A stretch of 18,793 nucleotides of DNA. Origin: an uncultured Candidatus Saccharibacteria bacterium. Lineage in GTDB: Bacteria; Patescibacteriota; Saccharimonadia; Saccharimonadales; Saccharimonadaceae. The first letter of the stretch is position 1. Each line of letters opens with the position of its first letter. The notes below the pieces were generated by a model. The model had not been told where the DNA came from, did no database searches, and was given only the letters and a program-made list of their open reading frames with translations. A program made the translations under genes and the position numbers. The stretch is from the NCBI GenBank assembly GCA_948851665.1, contig CAQOWG010000014.1, positions 1-18,793 on the forward strand, given 5' to 3'. Positions 13,328 to 18,793 of this stretch are shown one piece after another.

Positions 13328-16285
13328 ATGTCTACGCAGCCAAATCAAGAAGAAGCTAAGTATACCATTGAACCAAGTATACCCGTTTTAAGAACTTCGG
13401 AGCCACGAGGCGGCCTTAAAGAAAATGAGCAGTACGAAGAGGCGTTGTGCGATGGGCTGGAAAATCCCGATGTGCACACCATTGCTCTAGCTGGCGTCTA
13501 TGGCTCCGGTAAAAGTAGCATACTTAAATCAGTTAAACGACGCCATGCAGGAAAGCGCAAGGCGAGGACAGTTTCGTTACTTGGATTTAGGGGCACGACG
13601 AGCGATACGTGTGACGTTGATTTGCAGGCAGCAATTATCAAACAATTGCACGACAGTGCACGGAAAAGCTGGGTTCGTGGGAGTAAATATGGACGAGTAG
13701 AACGCAACCGTTCTGCTGGCGTTGCTTTTTTCCTAGCGTGTTGGATTTTATTCGGGTTTTTATTGTGCGACCAGTTTTACAACTTTATCTTGTCATATAT
13801 TGAGAGTATTCCCGAAGTGGGCAATCTTGCTGTATCTGACCGTTATTTGATCGGGGCTCCATTCGCCATCTTGGCTTGTTTTATGCTTGCCTTGGTTGCT
13901 AGCCTAGTGGCCTATTATCTTTTGCCCCATATCAAGATTGCCGAGATCTCCATATTTGGCTGTTCACTCAAGACGGCAACAGCAGAGCCAAACTTTAATA
14001 ATTCCACAGATGAAATTATTAATATACTGGAGCGTGGCAAGATTCGCGTCCTAATCTTTGAGGATTTAGACCGCTTCAACCAACCTCAGATTTATGAGCA
14101 ACTTTATAATCTCTGCACGACCGTAAACGAATATATGTATAATAATCATCCGTGGCGGTATAAAAAACGTCGCGTGACATTTGTGTTTGCTCTGCGCGAC
14201 GATTTACTGCCAGTTGCCAAAGAACGAACCAAACTGTTTGATTTATATATTCCGGTAAATAGCCACACGTCTCCACACAACTCATATGATAGGGTAATGG
14301 AAATCTTTGACGAATATATAACGGCATATGGACCAAAAAAGAGTGACAAGAGAGCGTGGAAACAGTTTGAAGCCGCGCTAGTGATTGTTTCAAAAAGTAC
14401 GACTGACGTACGCGTAATGAACGCGATTTTTAACTCTGCTCTAACACTAAAACGCTCTTTTGTAGAGCAGGGGGTCGAATGGCCAGAGGATGATAAGATT
14501 ATTATTGCGGCTGCAATGAGGCAGTTATTCCCTAGGGAATATGCACTGGAAGTGGCTGGCAAAGGATTCTTAGACGCTGCCTATGAAGAGTGCATAAAAA
14601 AGAAAACAACCATATTTAAAACCATTCAGGAAAATAGCTATCGAGCAGAAGATTTAATTGCCAAACTTGAGTATGCTATTAAGGATGATACACAGAAAAA
14701 ACATCATGGCTATGACGTCGACCGCTTAAGATGCATTACTATCCCTGGAAAAACTATTGATTGCGGTGATGATCGAGTTGGCTATTGGCGTCAAGTAGTA
14801 AATTCCGGAGCTGAAAAGATAATCTTTGAATTTGATTCCGACTTTACTAGCGAATACACTGGCTCGCAATTGAACGATCTAGGGCCGTATGACGCTCTAG
14901 CCAACTCAATTCTCCACTCGCCAGAATTGGCTCGAGTAAAAGACAAAACTGAAAAGACGGGAGAGGACGTATTAAAGCTATATTATAATGAGGTCTGCGA
15001 GAAGACCTTACTGGGGTACGCTGAGTCTCAAGATATTGATGACAAAGAGCGCTCGAGCAATGAAGAACTGGCAAAATGGCTCGGTGAGTGTATCAAAAGA
15101 ACAGTGCTAGATTCGTCATACGTGTGTTATGTTTCACCGATCGTAAAGAAGGGAGAGTCTGCAACGCTCACTGCATTTCGGTTGCGTAACCTTGCTCGTG
15201 GCATGACTGACTATGCTGCACCACTGGCCAACGATGAAGATATTGGCAAGCTTATCAGTAGCTTAAACCCGGCGGAGAAGTCCTCTGTGGCGCTACTAAA
15301 TGTACATATAATCTATTATTTATTGCTGAAGAGTAATTCGTCAAATGGTTATACCGAGCTGGTTAGTGAAATTTTTGGCTGGCAAGCCGACCATGTAGAA
15401 AAATTATCGGGGTTCTACGATATGTTCTATACTTGGTGCGCAGTACAAATAGGCAATGCGGAAAACCTAGAAGACCCACACTATCTAAAAGTACAGGGCA
15501 TTATGCTTCGAGCAACTTGTTTACTGGCCCAAAGATGTAGGGAGCAGGTCTTAACTACCATTATAAACAATTGGTCTTTGGTTCCCGAAGCTTTGAGCAT
15601 CAACTTAGCAACGACCGCGTTAACTGCTCAGGATGGGCCGCTCCATTTGATTTCCGGCACGTCTCAATGTAATGAGATTCTTAAGCTGTTAGAACAAATT
15701 ACTGACGATATAATACAACGTGGTGGTATTGAGCAGCTCGTACAAACAATTGCCCTGCACGGCAATCCTATCAGAAATGGATCTGCTTTTGCTAAATACC
15801 CCGACCATCTAAGATTCTTGGTTGATCATAATCTTTTAATACCGACCGCGTCCAATCTTAGACACATGCCGACTGACCAGCATATTGAATACCTTGACAA
15901 TAATTTGGGCAACAATCTCGATGAGGGTGAAGCACTGGCCTTGCTCAACATGATTCAGGGCGAAGGACTTAGTCTTGCCAATGAGCTTGTGGGTCGTTTC
16001 GCTGGTATGCTACCAAAGGAAGCTGGGTTTGAACTGATTTCGTCTAGTGATTTAAAGGGCGAAACGCTGCGCGAAACAGTTAGAAATTTGGGCGACCCCT
16101 TTAAGCAACTCTGTGATATTGGTGGAACTGTACAGTTCGATCATAAGACCGACAGTTTGATGAAGCTGCTACGAAAATTAAAGGAGGCTGACATCATTAC
16201 AAGATATTGGTTCGACAAACGAGGCTCAAAGCTAAAAGCGTCCGCACCAAAGAGGGACGACATACAGGAAGTTAACATTCAATAA
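13328..16285 (+). CDS. YobI/KAP-like membrane-inserted P-loop NTPase
   Basis: A 985-residue protein. Walker A GVYGSGKSS is at 56-64, two membrane helices (about 132-155 and 174-199) are inserted between Walker A and Walker B, Walker B VLIFEDLDRF is at 241-250, and TFVFALRDDLL (284-294) resembles the sensor-1 region. This order (P-loop, twin TM insertion, DLDRF, ALRDDL) is that of YobI-type and KAP NTPases, some of which are predicted or shown to act in phage defence and biological conflict. The remaining 650 residues are helical, with leucine-rich short repeats after 600, and I recognise no domain there. They are probably a sensor or scaffold. No fused effector is seen. It has its own promoter, and the terminator at its end is shared with the convergent small membrane protein. 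Confidence 0.8.
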   Translation: MSTQPNQEEAKYTIEPSIPVLRTSEPRGGLKENEQYEEALCDGLENPDVHTIALAGVYGSGKSSILKSVKRRHAGKRKARTVSLLGFRGTTSDTCDVDLQAAIIKQLHDSARKSWVRGSKYGRVERNRSAGVAFFLACWILFGFLLCDQFYNFILSYIESIPEVGNLAVSDRYLIGAPFAILACFMLALVASLVAYYLLPHIKIAEISIFGCSLKTATAEPNFNNSTDEIINILERGKIRVLIFEDLDRFNQPQIYEQLYNLCTTVNEYMYNNHPWRYKKRRVTFVFALRDDLLPVAKERTKLFDLYIPVNSHTSPHNSYDRVMEIFDEYITAYGPKKSDKRAWKQFEAALVIVSKSTTDVRVMNAIFNSALTLKRSFVEQGVEWPEDDKIIIAAAMRQLFPREYALEVAGKGFLDAAYEECIKKKTTIFKTIQENSYRAEDLIAKLEYAIKDDTQKKHHGYDVDRLRCITIPGKTIDCGDDRVGYWRQVVNSGAEKIIFEFDSDFTSEYTGSQLNDLGPYDALANSILHSPELARVKDKTEKTGEDVLKLYYNEVCEKTLLGYAESQDIDDKERSSNEELAKWLGECIKRTVLDSSYVCYVSPIVKKGESATLTAFRLRNLARGMTDYAAPLANDEDIGKLISSLNPAEKSSVALLNVHIIYYLLLKSNSSNGYTELVSEIFGWQADHVEKLSGFYDMFYTWCAVQIGNAENLEDPHYLKVQGIMLRATCLLAQRCREQVLTTIINNWSLVPEALSINLATTALTAQDGPLHLISGTSQCNEILKLLEQITDDIIQRGGIEQLVQTIALHGNPIRNGSAFAKYPDHLRFLVDHNLLIPTASNLRHMPTDQHIEYLDNNLGNNLDEGEALALLNMIQGEGLSLANELVGRFAGMLPKEAGFELISSSDLKGETLRETVRNLGDPFKQLCDIGGTVQFDHKTDSLMKLLRKLKEADIITRYWFDKRGSKLKASAPKRDDIQEVNIQ

Positions 16286-16315
16286 AAAGTCCCGTCCACA
16301 TGGACGAGGCTTTTT
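16284..16315. terminator. bidirectional terminator between convergent genes
   Basis: AAAAAG and CGTCCA pair with TGGACG and CTTTTT, with one mismatch and one G-U. It sits directly on the NTPase stop codon and 5 bases from the end of the convergent membrane-protein gene. Confidence 0.8.
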
Positions 16316-16319
16316 ACTC

Positions 16320-16835
16320 TCACTTCTTCGCCTTCTTCGCCTTGGGCGTTACAAGCTCATCTTGTACGCGGTAAACGATGTGTTGCGTGCGTTTAATATA
16401 CGCAATCATAAAAACTATAATAAATAGCGTGGCCATTAACACTAAGACGCAGAGGGCATTACCGTTACCCATGCCAAGTAGCCCGATGAGGGGCGCGCCG
16501 AGCAACAAACAGGCACCCATGGCGACAAAAGTGCGATAGATATTATTTTCGGTGTTCATAATGGTGAGCTTGGGGTAGCGCTTTTCGGCCTGGCAATAAT
16601 CGGTGTACGGAGCGAATTCTACCTTGAAAGCCTTTTTGGCTACTGGTTCTACAATGAGGGAGCCAAGTCGCGATAAAATCACCCCCGCTACGTAGCTGAT
16701 AGCAATAATAAAGATGAAATTTACGTCGCTAGACGCCCAACCGGCCGCCCAGGAAAGGACACCAACAAAGAATCCTCCAGGGATCAGGTTGTTCAATAGT
16801 CTATATTCGGAGATATTTTGCAAAATACTCTCCAT
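16320..16835 (-). CDS. small four-helix membrane protein, function unknown
   Basis: The 171-residue protein begins MESILQNISEYRLLNNLIPGGFF. Hydrophobic helices are near 17-35, 37-57, 101-121 and 127-147, with a soluble segment between the second and third that carries SRLGSLIVEP (55-64) and ENNIYRT (96-102), and a lysine-rich tail (AKKAKK). I recall uncharacterised proteins of this layout beside defence and conflict genes, but cannot name a family. The frame opens further upstream to 16883, but the ATG at 16835 is chosen because a perfect GAGGAGGT SD precedes it and the promoter lies within the longer frame. Its convergent position next to the NTPase makes a membrane effector or partner role conceivable. 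Confidence 0.75.
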   Translation of the reverse strand: MESILQNISEYRLLNNLIPGGFFVGVLSWAAGWASSDVNFIFIIAISYVAGVILSRLGSLIVEPVAKKAFKVEFAPYTDYCQAEKRYPKLTIMNTENNIYRTFVAMGACLLLGAPLIGLLGMGNGNALCVLVLMATLFIIVFMIAYIKRTQHIVYRVQDELVTPKAKKAKK

Positions 16836-16854
16836 GTACCTCCTCTTTGTATCT

Positions 16855-16883
16855 ATGATACCGGTCGGGGCTTGAAAAGTCAA
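16855..16883 (-). promoter_or_regulatory. promoter of the four-helix membrane protein
   Basis: Minus strand TTGACT (16878-16883), 17-base spacer, TATCAT (16855-16860), followed by a short leader with GAGGAGGT. Confidence 0.75.
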
Positions 16884-16984
16884 TGTTTTGTTGCGCTTTT
16901 ATTGCGGTTATGATTATTTTATGACAAAATGTAAAACTCTACCTGCTGTTAGGGTTTTGACATATCACAACAGGGGTGGGAAAT

Positions 16985-17016
16985 GTAAAAACCTTGACAC
17001 GGTGTCAAGGTTTTAC
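16985..17016. terminator. terminator of rimK
   Basis: ACCTTGACAC and GTGTCAAGGT form a long near-perfect hairpin flanked by A and T runs, 12 bases after the rimK stop. It can act on both strands. Confidence 0.8.
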
Positions 17017-17027
17017 GATTTAGCGTT

Positions 17028-17936
17028 CTAGGCTCCGACGCGATCTTTGGAGTTTTTGCGGCTGGCGTTATGTTCGACATAGTCGATGATTTTGTCGGCG
17101 ACATTGCGACCGGTGACTTTCTCGATTCCGAACCCAGGCGAAGCGTTGACCTCAAGCACAAGCGGGCCACGGCCAGAGCGCATCAAGTCGACACCAGCAA
17201 TATGCAAACCCATGGCTTTTGCGGCTTTAACAGCGATGCGTTTTTCCTCGTCAGTGAGTTTGATGCTGACGCCTTCCCCGCCCTTGTGAAGGTTGCTGCG
17301 GAAATCATCATCAAGCGACTGGCGCTTCATGCTGGCGACCACGCGAGAACCAACCACAAAGGCGCGAATATCCTCGCCGGCGGATTCTTTGATGTATTCC
17401 TGGAGCAAGATGTTCGTTCCCTCTTCGTTGTAGAGATAGAAAGCCTGCAGAGCAGACTTGGCGGCCTTCTTGGTCTCGGCGAGAACGACGCCGTTACCGT
17501 GCGTGCCAGAGGCGAGTTTGATGATGACCGGTAGGCCAATCTGTTCCAAAAGGTCATCAATATCGGCGGTATTGCGCGAAACGAGGGTTTTGGGTGTGTC
17601 GATGCCAGCTTTAGTGAGAATCTGCTGCGAGCGTAGCTTGTCACGGGCGCGAGTAATAGCGATAGAGCTAGAAGCCACCCAGGCACCTTGCATCTCGAAC
17701 TGACGCACGATGGCGCAACCATAACGAGTCATGTTGTTGGAAATACGAGGAATGATAGCGTCGTAGCACGGAAGGGCTTTGCCGTGATAGTAAACGTTGG
17801 GGTGCTTATCATCGAGAGAAAGGTAACAATTCTTGTATTTGATGACGCGAACCTTGAAGCCGCGCTTCTCGGCTTCGGCGACGAGACGCCTAGTAGAATA
17901 GTTAGCATTGCCATTAGAGAGAATTGCGATATTCAT
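17028..17936 (-). CDS. rimK: RimK-type ATP-grasp ligase
   Basis: The 302-residue protein matches RimK, which adds glutamate residues to the C terminus of ribosomal protein S6 in E. coli. Related enzymes join amino acids to other acceptors. Visible elements: N-terminal MNIAILSNG, substrate-region RISNNMTRYG (64-73), ATP-binding VIIKLASGTHGNGV (137-150), hinge LLQEYI (177-182), GEDIRAFVVG (187-196), DFRSNLHKGG (211-220), and metal-binding VLEVNASPGFG (260-270). The length is normal. A TTGACA/TACAAT promoter lies 9 bases before the ATG, so the message is probably leaderless. The true acceptor in this organism is unknown. Confidence 0.92.
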   Translation of the reverse strand: MNIAILSNGNANYSTRRLVAEAEKRGFKVRVIKYKNCYLSLDDKHPNVYYHGKALPCYDAIIPRISNNMTRYGCAIVRQFEMQGAWVASSSIAITRARDKLRSQQILTKAGIDTPKTLVSRNTADIDDLLEQIGLPVIIKLASGTHGNGVVLAETKKAAKSALQAFYLYNEEGTNILLQEYIKESAGEDIRAFVVGSRVVASMKRQSLDDDFRSNLHKGGEGVSIKLTDEEKRIAVKAAKAMGLHIAGVDLMRSGRGPLVLEVNASPGFGIEKVTGRNVADKIIDYVEHNASRKNSKDRVGA

Positions 17937-17945
17937 AATAATTAT

Positions 17946-17974
17946 ATTGTACCGCGAAAAGTGGGATATGTCAA
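17946..17974 (-). promoter_or_regulatory. promoter of rimK
   Basis: Minus strand TTGACA (17969-17974), 17-base spacer, TACAAT (17946-17951), then 9 bases to the ATG. The best sigma-70 consensus match in the window, in a leaderless arrangement. Confidence 0.85.
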
Positions 17975-18000
17975 TATGGAGTTGTGTTATCGAAAGACTA

Positions 18001-18029
18001 TTGACTTTTTGAATAATGTTTGATATAAT
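18001..18029 (+). promoter_or_regulatory. strong promoter of a short transcript
   Basis: TTGACT (18001-18006), exact 17-base spacer and TATAAT (18024-18029) with an extended TG-A. It points into a space with no conventional gene on the plus strand. Confidence 0.8.
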
Positions 18030-18035
18030 GGTAGT

Positions 18036-18092
18036 ATATTACTATGAGGGCAGCGCGAACGGCTTACTACCTAAGCGAAGACCCTCTTTTTT
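18036..18092 (+). ncRNA. candidate small RNA, or 16-codon ORF, ending in an intrinsic terminator
   Basis: A strong promoter is followed by only about 57 bases before a hairpin (GAGGG 18046-18050 with CCCTC 18082-18086, inner GCTT/AAGC at 18062-18076) and a run of six T. The transcript also holds ATG 18044-18046 opening a 16-residue frame (MRAARTAYYLSEDPLF) that ends at TAG 18092-18094, inside the T run. The 3' end overlaps the stop of the NYN gene on the opposite strand. It may be an sRNA, an antisense RNA tail or a micropeptide. Family not recognised. Confidence 0.55.
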
Positions 18093-18624
18093 AGTCATCT
18101 TTTAGCTTAATTTTTTCGCGGACTCCTGGCCAATCAAGGTAGCCGTAGTAAGCGTTGCCAAGCTGTCGGTAAAGTGACGACGCCTTATGCTGTGCTGGAA
18201 ATAGAACTTTGCCCAACTTGCCCTGGTCGCGTAGATATTTGGCTGTTTTGTAGTAATCACCATCTCCTGAGACCAAGAAGAACTTATCGATTTCTGCATT
18301 TTCATGGAAATTGCGCATCATAGTAAAAACTATATCTGTGTCAACGTTTCCCTTCTTATTGGAAGCGACATTCTCGTTGTGTGCACGAAAAACGAGGATA
18401 AAGCCGGCATCCTGGATTAAATCATACAGATCTTGACGGTTAGTATCCATACAGCCCAGGAAGTAGTAAGCCTTCGCGACCCCGTACTTTTTTCTTAAAT
18501 ATTCACGCAACCTGTACAGATCGACCTTCCACGGGTTAGAGCTTGTTGTTGTGCCTAGGAATAAGTTCTGCCCGTCGATGAAAGCTTGGTTACAGAATGG
18601 TTTTTGATTGCTCTCTTTTGTCAT
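18091..18624 (-). CDS. NYN-domain (LabA/DUF88-like) putative ribonuclease
   Basis: The 177-residue protein is a stand-alone NYN domain of the PIN-like nuclease superfamily. The acidic metal-site residues are in place: AFIDGQN (D17), KGNVDTDIVF (D95, D97) and LVSGDGDY (D121, D123), with the family segment RAHNENVASNKKGN before the second motif. NYN proteins cleave RNA in RNA processing, and some in defence or toxin contexts. No partner domain is fused. It has an AAGGAG SD and a TTGAAC/TACAAC promoter (18663-18691), with a 25-base tandem repeat further upstream. It has no operon partner within the window. Confidence 0.88.
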   Translation of the reverse strand: MTKESNQKPFCNQAFIDGQNLFLGTTTSSNPWKVDLYRLREYLRKKYGVAKAYYFLGCMDTNRQDLYDLIQDAGFILVFRAHNENVASNKKGNVDTDIVFTMMRNFHENAEIDKFFLVSGDGDYYKTAKYLRDQGKLGKVLFPAQHKASSLYRQLGNAYYGYLDWPGVREKIKLKDD

Positions 18625-18662
18625 AGAAGCTCCTTATGATTAAAAACTTGCAAATTTACACT

Positions 18663-18691
18663 GTTGTAATATTTGGTTTTTCTGCGTTCAA
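18663..18691 (-). promoter_or_regulatory. putative promoter of the NYN gene
   Basis: Minus strand TTGAAC (18686-18691), 17-base spacer, TACAAC (18663-18668), leader of about 30 bases with SD. The -10 match is only moderate. Confidence 0.45.
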
Positions 18692-18724
18692 AACGAACAG
18701 CGCGTTTCGTGCTCAATTAAACAC

Positions 18725-18793
18725 ATAGTAGATGTCGATTTGTTGAGTTATAGTAGATGTCGATTTGTTGAGTTATAGTAGATGTCGATTTGT
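18725..18793. repeat. 25-base perfect tandem repeat running off the window
   Basis: The unit starting ATAGTAGATGTCGATTTGTT occurs at 18725-18749, 18750-18774 and partly at 18775-18793 with no mismatch and no spacer. It lies upstream of the NYN promoter. It could be a minisatellite, iteron-like operator sites, or an assembly effect if the window end is a contig end. Confidence 0.85.

Noticed and set aside
605..16835. Alternative genetic code with TGA as glycine
   Set aside because: TGA ends several genes at sensible positions, including ATGA overlaps (1297, 3863, 8504) and the stop at 16320.
18725..18793. CRISPR array
   Set aside because: The 25-base units follow each other without spacers and no cas gene is present. 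The GTAGAT ending recalls Cas12a repeats, but the rest does not match.

Overview
The window looks like a compact genome of a Candidate Phyla Radiation bacterium, most probably Candidatus Saccharibacteria (TM7). This is an inference from gene content: RNase Y, a carbamate kinase, a single-peptide type IV prepilin, a ComEC without its nuclease domain, a very short TsaB, FISUMP-type paralogous domains and a sortase-like surface protein. TGA is used as a normal stop at the ends of several genes, which argues against the Gracilibacteria/Absconditabacteria code. Genes are tightly packed, often with ATGA overlaps. Several promoters place a TATAAT-like -10 box only 6 to 10 bases before the start codon, so leaderless mRNAs seem common. 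Others have clear Shine-Dalgarno (SD) sequences.

Left part (1-5.8 kb): two headless C-terminal FISUMP fragments in tandem on the minus strand; a plus-strand operon of a six-helix membrane protein, an 82-residue ATP-cone-like protein and a flavoprotein related to mercuric/lipoamide reductases but lacking both redox cysteines; then, convergent, a prepilin translationally coupled to carbamate kinase (arcC). A tRNA-Ser gene lies only 8 bases before an MFS-like transporter, followed by a CAU-anticodon tRNA.

Middle part (5.8-13 kb), all minus strand: rny (RNase Y) with a VTT/DedA-like membrane protein; comEC-tsaE-tsaB; a beta-helix protein with a 5' leader able to form alternative hairpins; a gene-free 350-base stretch with strong inverted repeats; and an alanine-rich surface protein with signal peptide and a PATG-type C-terminal anchor.

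Right part (13-18.8 kb): an accessory-looking island. It holds a 985-residue membrane-inserted P-loop NTPase resembling the YobI/KAP family, a convergent four-helix membrane protein, rimK (ATP-grasp ligase), a strong promoter with a roughly 60-base terminated transcript that could be an sRNA or a 16-codon ORF, a NYN/LabA-type nuclease, and a 25-base tandem repeat that runs off the end. The NTPase, the small membrane protein and the NYN nuclease are the best candidates here for a poorly described defence or conflict system. That functional link is inference only.
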